A stretch of DNA of 49,620 nucleotides from Actinomycetota bacterium (GTDB lineage Bacteria; Actinomycetota; CADDZG01; WHSQ01), in contig WHTI01000010.1 of assembly GCA_009377815.1 (NCBI GenBank), forward strand, positions 1 through 49,620, in the 5' to 3' direction. Position numbers and translations under genes: made by a program. Below the pieces are notes generated by a model. It was given only the letters and a program-made list of their open reading frames with translations. It was not told the origin of the DNA and did not search any database. This document shows, one piece after another, positions 1 to 8,464 of this stretch. How positions within the stretch are numbered: the stretch's first letter is position 1; every line of letters starts with the position of its first letter.

Positions 1-2
1 CG

Positions 3-1616
3 GCGAACGTCTCGCTGAGCCCGTCCGACAACTACACGATCCTTACGTGGACGAAGCTCCTCGAGCAGAACCAGATCTACACCGAGGGCATCTACCCGCA
101 CGGGGTCCACGCCATCATGGCGCTGTGGCACAAGTTCAGCCTCGGCCAGGACATGGCCGACTTGATCCGGTTCGCCGGGCCGCTGATGACCCTGCTGATC
201 CCGGTCGGCGCCCTGTTCACCACACTGAGACTCACCCGTAACCCCGGTGCGGCCGTGTTCGCAGCCTCGATCTTCGGGATCTTCGGATCGCGTGCCGAGT
301 TCCTGGTGCCGTGGGCCCGTCAGTCGGCGCCCCTGCCGCAGGAGCTCAGTCTCGGGATCGCACTGATCACGCTGGCCTTCGTTGGCATGGCGGTCACCTC
401 ACGGCATAAGGGACACCTCTGGACCGTGGGGGCGGGTGCCTTCGCTATGGCGATGATCCACCCCTTGCCGTTGTTCGTGTTCTTCGCCATGGGCGGCGCG
501 CTGGCCATCGGTGCAGGGATCTTCGCGAAGCAAGGCATGGCTGCGGCGATGAAAACCATCGGAGCGATGCTCCTCGGTGGTCTCGCGGGACAGATCTATA
601 TCCCTCTCGGACTGTTGTTCGGAAAGGCGCTGTTCGCCGGTATCCGCGACCTGTTGCCGTTCGTCGGCGAGCCCGGGGTTGCCAACACCGCGGCCGAGCG
701 TGCCGCGGTCGAGGACTTCGGGCAGAACGCGATCTCGATCGGCTCTCTGATCGGAGCGATGTTCGGCTTCTTCGGCGGGTTCGTGATGCTGGCGACCAAA
801 CGCAGGACCACCGGAGCCATGATGATCGGATTGTCGGCCGCTGCGGTCGTGTTGGTCGTCATGTTCGACACCAAGGTCCTCGGTCTCGACGCCTTCTACG
901 CCATCCGTATCGCCTGGATCGTGTCCCCGGCCCTCGCACTCGGTTACGGCGTGGGACTGGCCGGCATCCTGTCGATCATCCCGATGCGCGTCGGCGTGGC
1001 ACGTGCGGCGATCTCGATGGTGGTTGCGGTACTCGCCATCATGATGTTCAGCGCACGCTTCCCGATCAGCGCGGACACGAACGACCGAGTCACCACTGAC
1101 TACGAGGCGATCTCGGTCGAGACCAGAAAGATCATGCGTGGCAGTGAGAACTTCACGTACACAGTCGTGGGCATCCCCGAACAACGCCAACGGATCCTCG
1201 GTGACGGTTTCTTCGTCGAGCTCTGGGTGTTCGCTCGGGACATCCGTACCCAGGACGCGGTTCGTCCCGGTTACGAGCTCCCGATCCCGACGCAGGACGT
1301 TTACATCACCATAGAGAAGGACCCGTTGATCGGTCTCGACCTGTCCGAGGGAGCCAACAACCCGACCAACGAGTACTACCGGACCGAAGTCAAGCGTGGC
1401 CGGATCATGGCGATCGTCTACGAGTGGGCGGAAACCTATCGTCAGTACCACTCTGACATGACGATCCACTACGACGACGCGAACGTCCGCATCTACCGGA
1501 TCAACAGGACGGCTGACTTCAAGCTCGCCGACGAGTCGCAGCAGTTCAAGGACTACGAGTACCAGCAGGACGAGCTGTTCAACACCGGCCCGACGATCGA
1601 GCAGGTCCTCGACTGA
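3..1616 (+). CDS. GT-C-like multi-pass membrane protein, module A (5' partial)
   Basis: The reading frame is open from the first bases of the window, so the N-terminus lies upstream. The visible part has about ten hydrophobic segments followed by a C-terminal extracytoplasmic-looking domain of roughly 170 residues. It is clearly a paralogue of the protein at 8465-10768: shared strings include LRLTRNPGAA, PLPQEL, GIPEQRQR and KRGRIMAIV. The acidic pair DN followed by a GIYPHG loop just before a membrane segment resembles the first outer loop of GT-C glycosyltransferases, which use polyprenyl-phosphate sugars; this is inference, and a polymerase or ligase role is also possible. The stop codon overlaps the next ATG (TGATG), so translation of the lipoprotein gene is probably coupled. 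Confidence 0.75.
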   Translation, partial: ANVSLSPSDNYTILTWTKLLEQNQIYTEGIYPHGVHAIMALWHKFSLGQDMADLIRFAGPLMTLLIPVGALFTTLRLTRNPGAAVFAASIFGIFGSRAEFLVPWARQSAPLPQELSLGIALITLAFVGMAVTSRHKGHLWTVGAGAFAMAMIHPLPLFVFFAMGGALAIGAGIFAKQGMAAAMKTIGAMLLGGLAGQIYIPLGLLFGKALFAGIRDLLPFVGEPGVANTAAERAAVEDFGQNAISIGSLIGAMFGFFGGFVMLATKRRTTGAMMIGLSAAAVVLVVMFDTKVLGLDAFYAIRIAWIVSPALALGYGVGLAGILSIIPMRVGVARAAISMVVAVLAIMMFSARFPISADTNDRVTTDYEAISVETRKIMRGSENFTYTVVGIPEQRQRILGDGFFVELWVFARDIRTQDAVRPGYELPIPTQDVYITIEKDPLIGLDLSEGANNPTNEYYRTEVKRGRIMAIVYEWAETYRQYHSDMTIHYDDANVRIYRINRTADFKLADESQQFKDYEYQQDELFNTGPTIEQVLD

Positions 1617-2548
1617 TGAAGAACCTTCGCGCCATCGTCGCGGTACTCCTGGTGGGGGTGCTGGCAGCCGCCTGCAGCCCCACCAACGAGCGTCGTCCGG
1701 TGAGCCTCCGTGAGGTATCGCCTCCCGAGGGAGCCCTCAGCGGGAAGATCGCGTTCGTGCGGGAGACTGCCGTCGGCGCGACGTCACTCTTCGTTCAGGA
1801 CCTCGACTCCGGGAACGTGATCGAACTGGATGTCCCCGGTGAGTTCATCGACTCTCCGACCTGGTCTCCGGATGGAAACTCCCTCGCCTATGCGAGTGCC
1901 GGTAACGACGGCATCACCCACATCTGGGTGGCGAACGCCGACGGAAGCGGCGCGAAGCAGATCACCAGGGGGGATGCCCCGGACGCATATCCGACGTTCT
2001 CACCGGATGGGACAGAGATCGCCTTCGCGTCCATCCGCTCCTCGGACGAAAGCTGGCATCTCTTCAGCACCTCGGTCGACGGGGGAGGGGTCGAGCAATT
2101 GACCTCCGGGGGCTCCGAGGACGTGTATCCAACCTGGGACCCCAATGGGGGCCGCATCGTCTATTCGTCCAAGGCGGGCGACGACGACTACAGCCTCTAC
2201 TCCGTCGACATCGCGTCCGGATCGATCGAACGGTTGACCGACGACTCCGAGGGCGAGGATCTGTTCCCGAGCTTCTCGCCCGACGGCTCGACGATCGCGT
2301 TCGCCTCGACGAGGCGCGACGATGTCTGGCAGATCTACACCCTGGAGGCCTCGAGCGGAGACGTCGAGCGCCTGATCGGTAGCGACTCGTCCGACCGTCA
2401 GCCCGTGTTCTCACCCGATGGGAAGTACATCGCGATGGCGACCGATCATCTGGCCGTCTACGCGGGTCCCGGCGAGGACCTTCCGGACGGGAAGCTGAGG
2501 TGGCGCCTCACCGACAAGCCGGCGCTATCTCCAAGCTGGACCTCCTAG
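1616..2548 (+). CDS. TolB-like beta-propeller lipoprotein, module A
   Basis: 310 aa. The N-terminus is a type II signal peptide ending in the lipobox LAAAC, so a diacylated Cys about 20 residues in is expected on the outer face of the membrane. The rest is a series of PD40/WD40-like blades, each with a core such as SPTWSPDGNSLAYAS, SPDGTEIAFAS and SPDGSTIAFAS, giving about six blades as in TolB and DPP-IV propellers. It is paralogous to 11742-12665; both begin the mature part with ERRPVSLRE and end with KPAL(S/A)P(S/A)W. The ATG overlaps the stop of the GT-C-like gene. The steady pairing suggests that it works with that membrane protein, for example as an extracytoplasmic docking or substrate-binding partner (inference). 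Confidence 0.85.
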   Translation: MKNLRAIVAVLLVGVLAAACSPTNERRPVSLREVSPPEGALSGKIAFVRETAVGATSLFVQDLDSGNVIELDVPGEFIDSPTWSPDGNSLAYASAGNDGITHIWVANADGSGAKQITRGDAPDAYPTFSPDGTEIAFASIRSSDESWHLFSTSVDGGGVEQLTSGGSEDVYPTWDPNGGRIVYSSKAGDDDYSLYSVDIASGSIERLTDDSEGEDLFPSFSPDGSTIAFASTRRDDVWQIYTLEASSGDVERLIGSDSSDRQPVFSPDGKYIAMATDHLAVYAGPGEDLPDGKLRWRLTDKPALSPSWTS

Positions 2549-2590
2549 ATCCAGTGCGTCCCTCCAAGCCAGATCCGCGCGATCGGCGAG

Positions 2591-2621
2591 AGCCGGTCGT
2601 CTCGACGACCGGCAGAACCTA
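2591..2621 (+). repeat. 31-base palindromic repeat, copy 1
   Basis: Nine-base arms GCCGGTCGT and ACGACCGGC enclose the loop CTCG and are followed by AGAACCTA, which runs directly into the ATG at 2622. An inverted second copy lies at 41501-41531 and differs at two bases that pair with each other. No ribosome site precedes the flippase ATG, so the hairpin occupies the whole initiation region of that gene. Confidence 0.7.
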
Positions 2622-4061
2622 ATGGCGGTAGCGCTGTCGCGGCGGACGGTGGCGAAGAACGCCCTGAGCCAGCTCGGCACCTTCGCCCTGTCGGGTGGAT
2701 CCAAGGCGATCGCCGCGATCATGGTCGCGAGGACCTTGGGCCCGAAGGGCATGGGGACGTTCTCTCTGTCGTGGACCCTGGCTGGGACCCTCGCGTTCGT
2801 TGCGGTCCTGGGGCTCGACAACCGTCTGATCCGTGAACTCGCTCGAACGCGCGATCCCCGCGAGCTCGAGCGGAGTCTTCCGCTGGCGTGCCTGCTGGGG
2901 CTGATCTTCGGAGGACTGCTTACCGGGATCCCGGCCCTCACCGGCGTCCATTCCGATGCCGCGCAAGCACTCGCCGCCGCCGGCGGATTCGTTGCGGTCA
3001 GTGCGCCCATCCTCATCTTTCGAGCGACATTCCATGCGCGCGAGAAGATGGAGTACGAGACCGTCACCTGCGTTGTCGAGGGAGCGGTCGCACTGATCGC
3101 GGTAGCCGTTGCCCTGGGGGCCGGATTCGGCGTCGGCGGGGCGATGTTGGGGCTCACCGCGGGGCGGGTCGCGAACCTGATCCTCTGCCTCGTTCTGTAT
3201 CGGAGGCTCTGGGGGCCGGTGCGGATCGAGATCGCGGCGCGCCGATGGCTCGGGCTGATCCATGAGGGATGGCCCTTGGCGGTCTCCTACTCGCTTACCG
3301 CGACCTTTCTCAGGTTCGACATCCTCGTCCTTGCCATCTTCCACCCATCGGCCGAGGTCGGTATGTATGGCGCGGCATCGGTGATCCTCCTCACGGCTCC
3401 GCTCGTCGCCGTGTCCTTCAGTTCGTCCCTCTATCCGATCCTGGCTCAGGCCGAGGGACTCGACGACGAGCATCTGCAGAGCGTGTTCCAGAAGACCTCG
3501 AGGATCCTGATCGTCGCTGCGCTTCCACTGGCTACCGGGCTGACCGTTCTCGCCACGCCGATCGCCGAGATGCTCTTCGGCTCCGACTTCGGTCACACCG
3601 GCAGATACCTGGCGTTGCTCGCATGGATCCTGCCGTTCCGTTTCGTGAACCATCTCTTCGGCGTCGTCCTGGCAGCGACCCACCGAGCGCGGTCCCGTCG
3701 TCTCGCGGCGGTGGCGCTGGCCCTGATCGCCAACCTCGCACTCAATCTCATGTTGATCCCGACTTGGGGTGCCTACGGCGCGGTTGCCGCAACCATCGCC
3801 ACCGAACTCGTGATCGCCGGTCTCCTCCTGGCGGGGATCAGGCCTTTGAGGCCGATCCTGGCTCGACCCCTCGTCGAGGGGGCGCTCGTCGCCCTGGCGA
3901 TGACCGGCGTCGTGTTGGTGACTCCAGGAGGCATTTTCCCGCAGCTCGCCACCGGCGGTGCAAGCTTCGCCGGCGGTCTCTGGGTGCTATTCCTGTGGCT
4001 CCCATCCCGCGGTCTCGCGGCCTTTTCGGCGACCGAGCAGGAGTCCGCGGCAGCAGCTTGA
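2622..4061 (+). CDS. Wzx-type polysaccharide flippase, module A
   Basis: 479 aa with about 14 predicted membrane helices and almost no soluble part, the layout of the MOP/MVF superfamily of lipid-linked oligosaccharide flippases. The N-terminal stretch (GGSKAIAAIMVARTLGPKGMG, FSLSWTLAGT) is typical of this family. It would move undecaprenyl-linked repeat units across the plasma membrane. The protein is paralogous along its length to 13999-15477. It lies 73 bases after the lipoprotein gene, and the gap is largely filled by a palindromic repeat. The ATG has no Shine-Dalgarno sequence; a later start would lose the conserved amphipathic N-terminus. Confidence 0.88.
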   Translation: MAVALSRRTVAKNALSQLGTFALSGGSKAIAAIMVARTLGPKGMGTFSLSWTLAGTLAFVAVLGLDNRLIRELARTRDPRELERSLPLACLLGLIFGGLLTGIPALTGVHSDAAQALAAAGGFVAVSAPILIFRATFHAREKMEYETVTCVVEGAVALIAVAVALGAGFGVGGAMLGLTAGRVANLILCLVLYRRLWGPVRIEIAARRWLGLIHEGWPLAVSYSLTATFLRFDILVLAIFHPSAEVGMYGAASVILLTAPLVAVSFSSSLYPILAQAEGLDDEHLQSVFQKTSRILIVAALPLATGLTVLATPIAEMLFGSDFGHTGRYLALLAWILPFRFVNHLFGVVLAATHRARSRRLAAVALALIANLALNLMLIPTWGAYGAVAATIATELVIAGLLLAGIRPLRPILARPLVEGALVALAMTGVVLVTPGGIFPQLATGGASFAGGLWVLFLWLPSRGLAAFSATEQESAAAA

Positions 4062-4319
4062 TCGACCGACCCCGATCGAGCTCCAAGATGTCCCTTTTTC
4101 GCCTCTAACGCGGCCTTTTTCGGGGGCCGTAAGGCCTAGTAGCCTGGAAAAAAGTCGTAGATAATCCTGGCAGAGGTCTGGGAAAAGTACCCAGCATGGT
4201 CTACGGTAACGAACGTTCTTCCTGTTTCTGGAAGTAGCAGATCGAGCGGCTGAAACCGCTGCAGGAGGGCCGGCAATACGGCGGTGGGGATCGGGTCGGG
4301 TCGCTGAAAGAAGGGGCAC
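4062..4319 (+). promoter_or_regulatory. Gap with several hairpins before the SDR/GT2 gene
   Basis: No gene is seen here. Short hairpins are readable: CGGCC/GGCCG around 4109-4128, CTGGG/CCCAG near 4179-4195, AGCGG/CCGCT near 4246-4261 and GCCG/CGGC near 4270-4283. A TAGATAAT box near 4158-4165 and TACGGT near 4202-4207 are possible -10 elements. The region may hold a promoter and a structured leader for the downstream GTG-start gene. It matches no riboswitch class I could recognise. Confidence 0.35.
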
Positions 4320-6218
4320 GTGAGAGTACTTATCACTGGAGGGGCCGGGTTCATCGGGTCTCACCTGGCCGAAACCCTCCTCTGGCGTGGCGATGAGGTC
4401 GTCGTCCTCGACGACCTCTCGAGTGGAAGCCTCCGCAACCTCAAGTACGTCAAGAACCTCGCCGGGTTCACCTTCATCGAAGGCACCGTTCTGGATCAAG
4501 ATGTGGTCGAGGATGCGGTGGGGTCCACGGATGCGGTGGTTCACCTGGCTTCCGAGTTCACCGAGCCCGTCTCTCCCGGCCGTTTGCGGGTCAATGCCCA
4601 GGGAACCATCAACGTCCTGTCGGCTGCCGCCAACCGCGGGCGCCGCACGGTCATGGTGCCCTCTCCGGACTGGACCTCAGCGACCTCGGACGAGGACAAG
4701 GAGCAGCTCGCGGTCAAGGCCGCGAACGCCAGCGGGTTCCCCGTCAGCGTGGTGCGGCTCGCCAACGTCGTCGGACCTCGCGAGTCCGCCGACCACCAGA
4801 CGCTTCTCTACCGGTTCGTGAACACCGCACTGAGGGGCGAGGACGTCATCCTCGGTGGCACCGGTCACGAGACGGTTGCCTACTGCTACGTCGACGATGC
4901 GCTTCGCGGATTGATCAGCGTCTTGGAGCACGACTCCGCCGGCCACGTCTTCACGCTCGGCTCCGATGAGGTCATCACCACATTCGAGCTCGCGCACCTG
5001 GCGATCGAGGTAGCCGAGAGCGGATCGTCGCTACGGTTCGAGGACCTGGCGGACCCGGAGATCCCGGATCCGTCGGTTCCGGACATCTCCCACGCCCAGA
5101 GGATGCTCGGTTACGAGCCTCGCTGGTCGGTCGCCGACGCGGCCGGCGCGCTGATTGCCTACGAACTCGAGCAGCCGATCCCGCAACCGCTGGGGCGCAT
5201 GGAACGAAGGAACGTCATCTGGTTGGACCAGCCAGCAGCCGTCGCGGTTCCGGTGGTGGAGGAGGCACCCCTTCCTGAGGTTGGGGCCGAGGTCGTGGAG
5301 CTGCCGTTCCGACGGCGCGTCATGGACCCGGTGCCTGCCGGTGCCGCGCACCCAACCATCTCGGTGGTGGTTCCGGTTTACAACGAGCGTCATCTGATCG
5401 CCGAGTGCGTTCGGCGGATCCGGCGCCAGGAATGTGTCGGCGAGCTCATCGTCGTGGACGACGGATCGACCGACGGAACCCGCGCCGAGATCGAGAAGGT
5501 CAGCGACTTCATCGACCGCGTCGTCTATCTGCCTCGGAACCGAGGTAAAGGTGCCGCATTGCGGGAGGGTGTCCGCTTCGTCACCGGCGACATCATCGTC
5601 TTCCAGGACTCCGACCTCGAGTTGGACCCGGCCGACATCGCTCGTCTCGCCGCTCCGATCATCTCGGGCGAGGCCGACATCGTCACCGGAACGCGGATCC
5701 ACGAGGCCAACAAGAAGCTCGTCTCGTCATGGCAGTGGCTCGCCAACACGGCCGTCACTCGTCTGGCATCGGCGCTTTACCGCACCGAGGTCACCGACAT
5801 GGCCACCGCAGCTCGGGCGATGTCTAAGTCGACCTGGGATGCCCTTCACGTCGAGTCCGACCGTTTCGGGATCGAGGCGGAACTGCACGCCAAGTGCTCT
5901 CGTCTCGACGCCCGCATCATAGAGATCCCCATCATCTTCCGCCCCCGTACCAAGGCAGAGGGGAAGAAGATCCGCTGGACCGACGGGATCGTTGCCGGAC
6001 AGACCCTATTCCGTTACCGCATGTGGCGTCCCGTGGGAGCAGAAGTGGGCGTACTCAGTGCCCCGACTCCTCCCCCGATGAGCGCTTACAAGCCGGCGCA
6101 ACCGATCGTGTTGCAGCGTGACGCAGTCTCTCGTCCCGACCGTGCCGGTAACCCGGTCCGGTGGGAGCCCGCCAGGGTGGGACTCAGCGTCGCAGGTAAC
6201 GCCAGTATCGTGGGTTAA
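4320..6218 (+). CDS. Fusion: SDR without catalytic Tyr + GT2 glycosyltransferase, module A
   Basis: 632 aa. Residues 1-285 are an extended SDR (epimerase/dehydratase) fold with the NAD motif GGAGFIG at 7-13 and the downstream VVGPR and YVDDA segments. The usual SSS..YxxxK part is shortened: residues 100-160 contain no tyrosine, and Ser123 sits four residues before Lys127. A proline- and acid-rich linker leads to a GT2 domain at about 346-590 with SVVVPVYNE, VVDDGSTDGT and the metal-binding DSD at 430-432. The C-terminal tail has NPVRWEP. GT2 enzymes of this kind move sugars onto polyprenyl phosphate or a growing glycan. The SDR half may be an inactive sugar-nucleotide binding module or may use different chemistry (inference). 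The start is GTG at 4320, matching the usual MRVLITGGAG beginning. The 3' end overlaps the convergent ATP-grasp gene by 35 bases. A paralogue lies at 19152. Confidence 0.85.
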   Translation: MRVLITGGAGFIGSHLAETLLWRGDEVVVLDDLSSGSLRNLKYVKNLAGFTFIEGTVLDQDVVEDAVGSTDAVVHLASEFTEPVSPGRLRVNAQGTINVLSAAANRGRRTVMVPSPDWTSATSDEDKEQLAVKAANASGFPVSVVRLANVVGPRESADHQTLLYRFVNTALRGEDVILGGTGHETVAYCYVDDALRGLISVLEHDSAGHVFTLGSDEVITTFELAHLAIEVAESGSSLRFEDLADPEIPDPSVPDISHAQRMLGYEPRWSVADAAGALIAYELEQPIPQPLGRMERRNVIWLDQPAAVAVPVVEEAPLPEVGAEVVELPFRRRVMDPVPAGAAHPTISVVVPVYNERHLIAECVRRIRRQECVGELIVVDDGSTDGTRAEIEKVSDFIDRVVYLPRNRGKGAALREGVRFVTGDIIVFQDSDLELDPADIARLAAPIISGEADIVTGTRIHEANKKLVSSWQWLANTAVTRLASALYRTEVTDMATAARAMSKSTWDALHVESDRFGIEAELHAKCSRLDARIIEIPIIFRPRTKAEGKKIRWTDGIVAGQTLFRYRMWRPVGAEVGVLSAPTPPPMSAYKPAQPIVLQRDAVSRPDRAGNPVRWEPARVGLSVAGNASIVG

Positions 6219-7362
6219 GAGCCAACGCCCCGGTACAGACCACGGTCGCCAGCGCTCCTCGCTTGTCCCGACGATCCCATTCCTCCGCGAGTCGTATCGC
6301 TCCCTTGAGGAAGCGCCGAGGCGATTCCCGGTCCTTGTCCGACAGGTAGCGCAGGATGTCGCCCGGCATCATCCACCGGCACCGGACGTGATCGGCGTAG
6401 TCGAACGACTCCGGAACCTCTTCCCCCAGGGTCGCGAGCGCGTAGAGGGTGGGGAAGTCGATGCCGGCGCGGACCGCCAGCTCCAGGCTGCCCCAGAAGC
6501 GCGGGTTGATCTCGAGCAAGCGGAATCCTCCGCTCACCGGATCCTGCTTCCACTCCACCATCGCGATACCTCGCCAATCGAGCGACCGGAGCAGGGCCTC
6601 GCTCCATGCCTCGAGCTGCGGTTCGTGGATGCTCTCCCGGTCGGTGCTCGGCCCGCCCCCGACCGGGTATTGCTTCAGGCGCTGGTGGGTGAAGCGCGCC
6701 TTCAAGGTTCCGGAGGAGTCGAAGAGGCACGCGACCCCGACCGCTCGACCCTCGGCGGGAACCCGCTCCTGGACGACCATCGGTCCGTAGCGGTCCCAAT
6801 GCTCCCTCCAGGCAGCCGCATCGCGCTCCTCCCCGTAAACGACCCCAGTGGATCCCGAACCGGCTCGAGGCTTGACCACGAAGCTCCCGGGCGCGAGATC
6901 CGCAGCGATGCGCGCCAGTGCGGCGGGATCCTCGGGAAGATCGGTGTGGGGGGCCGGGATGCCTGCTTGTGACGCAACCTCGAACGTCTTACCTTTGTCG
7001 AGTGCGACCGACAGGGAGTCCTCGTCCGGGATCAGGAAGCGTGCGTGGTCGGCGACCACAGGCGCTCGTTCGGTGAGCCATCTGATCGTCGCTTCCTCCA
7101 TCGGTAGGAGCACCGCACCTCGATCGAGTCTCTCGAGGTGAGCCAGCAGCGCCTTCTCGAAGGCGGCGGCGTCCCGGGCCGGATCGGTCGCCCGAACTCG
7201 CCGGGACGTGTAGCGGGACCAGAAGCCGGTCGTGAAGAGCGAGTCGCCGGTGACGTGGACCTCGGCCCCCGCCTTACCGAGGGACCTGATCGCACTCAGA
7301 CTCTTGCGCCACAGCCCATCGGTGACGACGACGGTTTGGCCCTGCAATGGGAGCGACGGCAC
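6184..7362 (-). CDS. ATP-grasp enzyme of the polysaccharide locus
   Basis: 392 aa. A pre-ATP-grasp domain (about 1-115, VVVTDGLWRKSLSAIRSLGKAG) is followed by an ATP-grasp fold: FVVKPRAGSGSTGV near 175 is the ATP-binding lysine/glycine-loop region, VVQERVPAEGRAVGV follows, and LLEINPRFWGS near 298 holds the metal-binding Glu and Asn. Such carbamoyl-phosphate-synthase-like proteins join a carboxylate to an amine or similar group through an acyl phosphate. In glycan loci they are thought to add amino acids or related groups, but the substrate here is unknown. The GTG start is preceded by TAGCCT at six bases, so the mRNA is probably leaderless. The gene converges on the SDR/GT2 gene with a 35-base overlap and diverges from the deacetylase. 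Confidence 0.75.
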   Translation of the reverse strand: MPSLPLQGQTVVVTDGLWRKSLSAIRSLGKAGAEVHVTGDSLFTTGFWSRYTSRRVRATDPARDAAAFEKALLAHLERLDRGAVLLPMEEATIRWLTERAPVVADHARFLIPDEDSLSVALDKGKTFEVASQAGIPAPHTDLPEDPAALARIAADLAPGSFVVKPRAGSGSTGVVYGEERDAAAWREHWDRYGPMVVQERVPAEGRAVGVACLFDSSGTLKARFTHQRLKQYPVGGGPSTDRESIHEPQLEAWSEALLRSLDWRGIAMVEWKQDPVSGGFRLLEINPRFWGSLELAVRAGIDFPTLYALATLGEEVPESFDYADHVRCRWMMPGDILRYLSDKDRESPRRFLKGAIRLAEEWDRRDKRGALATVVCTGALALNPRYWRYLRR

Positions 7363-7368
7363 GGCGTG

Positions 7369-7374
7369 AGGCTA
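7369..7374 (-). promoter_or_regulatory. -10 box TAGCCT of the ATP-grasp gene (leaderless)
   Basis: TANNNT-type hexamer six bases upstream of the GTG start at 7362. No ribosome site is present between them, which fits transcription starting at the start codon. Confidence 0.5.
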
Positions 7375-7388
7375 GCACGGGGGCTCTC

Positions 7389-8225
7389 GTGAACGGCTTG
7401 TTGACGATCGATGTCGAGGACTGGCAGCACGCCAACTTCCAGCAGCTCGACGGGCGCGAGGAAGAGATGCGCTCCTTGGCGGCGGGGACCGAGTACGCGA
7501 TGGACCGGAACACCGACCGGTGGATCGAGCTCTCTGCCGCGGCGGGCGTGCAGAGCACCTGTTTCGTGCTGGGCGAGTTCGCCGAAAAGTACCCGGGGGC
7601 GGTTCGCCGGCTCCACGACGCCGGCCACGAGATCGCCTCGCACAGCTATCGCCACGACCTGATCTACCGGATGACCCGGGAGGGGTTCGTCGAACAGCTG
7701 AAACGGTCGACCGGGGCGCTCGGCGACCTGACCGGGGAGCAACCGCTGGGGTTCAGGGCTCCCTCATGGTCGGTCGACGACGCCAGGACGCCGTGGTTCT
7801 GCGAAGAGCTCGCAAGCCACGGGTTCAGCTACGACTCGAGCGAGTTCCCCGTGAAGACGAACCTCTACGGCTCCTCGACGGCGGTCCTCGAACCGCGCTA
7901 CGTGGGGGAGCTGCTGCGGATCCCCGTGACCGCCGTCTATCCCCTGGGACGCCTCAGGGTCCCGTTCCTCTCGGGTGCCTTCTTCCGCCTGGTCCCGCGG
8001 CGCCTGATCCGCCTGGGGCTCCGGAGGATGGTGAGCCGGGGTCTCAGGCCCATGGCGATCCTGCACCCCCGGGAACTGGACCCCGGGCACCCGCGCCTTC
8101 CGCTCAAGGGGTGGGAGGGCTATGTCCACTATGCCCGGTTGGGCTCCACGATCCCCAAGCTCGAGTCGATCCTCGGCGAGGGCACCTGGGGCCCGATCGC
8201 GAGGGAGTTCGGCTTCCGCGGCTAG
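7389..8225 (+). CDS. Polysaccharide deacetylase, DUF3473 type
   Basis: 278 aa from GTG at 7389. The N-terminus LLTIDVEDWQH holds the metal-binding/catalytic Asp pair of NodB-type carbohydrate esterase family 4, and HEIASHSYRHD supplies the HxxxH metal ligands. The C-terminal part (HPRELDPGHPRLP..., YVHYARLG) looks like the DUF3473 extension of deacetylases found in exosortase/EPS loci. The enzyme would remove N- or O-acetyl groups from the glycan. An ATG at 7347 is in frame but would place the start inside the divergent ATP-grasp gene and far ahead of the conserved LLTIDVEDW, so GTG 7389 is preferred. Only 26 bases separate the two divergent genes. Confidence 0.82.
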   Translation: MNGLLTIDVEDWQHANFQQLDGREEEMRSLAAGTEYAMDRNTDRWIELSAAAGVQSTCFVLGEFAEKYPGAVRRLHDAGHEIASHSYRHDLIYRMTREGFVEQLKRSTGALGDLTGEQPLGFRAPSWSVDDARTPWFCEELASHGFSYDSSEFPVKTNLYGSSTAVLEPRYVGELLRIPVTAVYPLGRLRVPFLSGAFFRLVPRRLIRLGLRRMVSRGLRPMAILHPRELDPGHPRLPLKGWEGYVHYARLGSTIPKLESILGEGTWGPIAREFGFRG

Positions 8226-8464
8226 GACCCTCATAGAGATTACGTAGGCCCTTCGCCATAAGCCCCCGCCGATCGGGGTCATCCCTGGACCCGTTCGGGC
8301 GACATTAATTGGGACGTTAGGCGCCTTTCTTACCTGCGTACGCCGGATGTTCCCAGAACCTTCCATCCGTAGCCTCTAAGACGTGAAGTGGAGCGACCGA
8401 GAGGCCGAAACACAGATATGGAAAACAACCGGGGGAGCCTTCTCCCTGCAGACCAAAAGTCCGA
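8226..8464 (+). promoter_or_regulatory. Gap upstream of the module B operon
   Basis: No gene is seen. The stretch holds a GCCTCT/AGAGGC stem enclosing about 22 bases and, close to the start codon, a GGGAG/CTCCC hairpin. These could form a structured leader for the long operon that follows. No consensus of the c-di-GMP, c-di-AMP or cobalamin riboswitches could be read. Confidence 0.3.

Noticed and set aside
4062-8464. c-di-GMP riboswitch in the leaders of the two glycan units
   Set aside because: The hairpins at 4062-4319 and 8226-8464 lack the conserved GCAAA and tetraloop-receptor parts of the class I or II aptamers.
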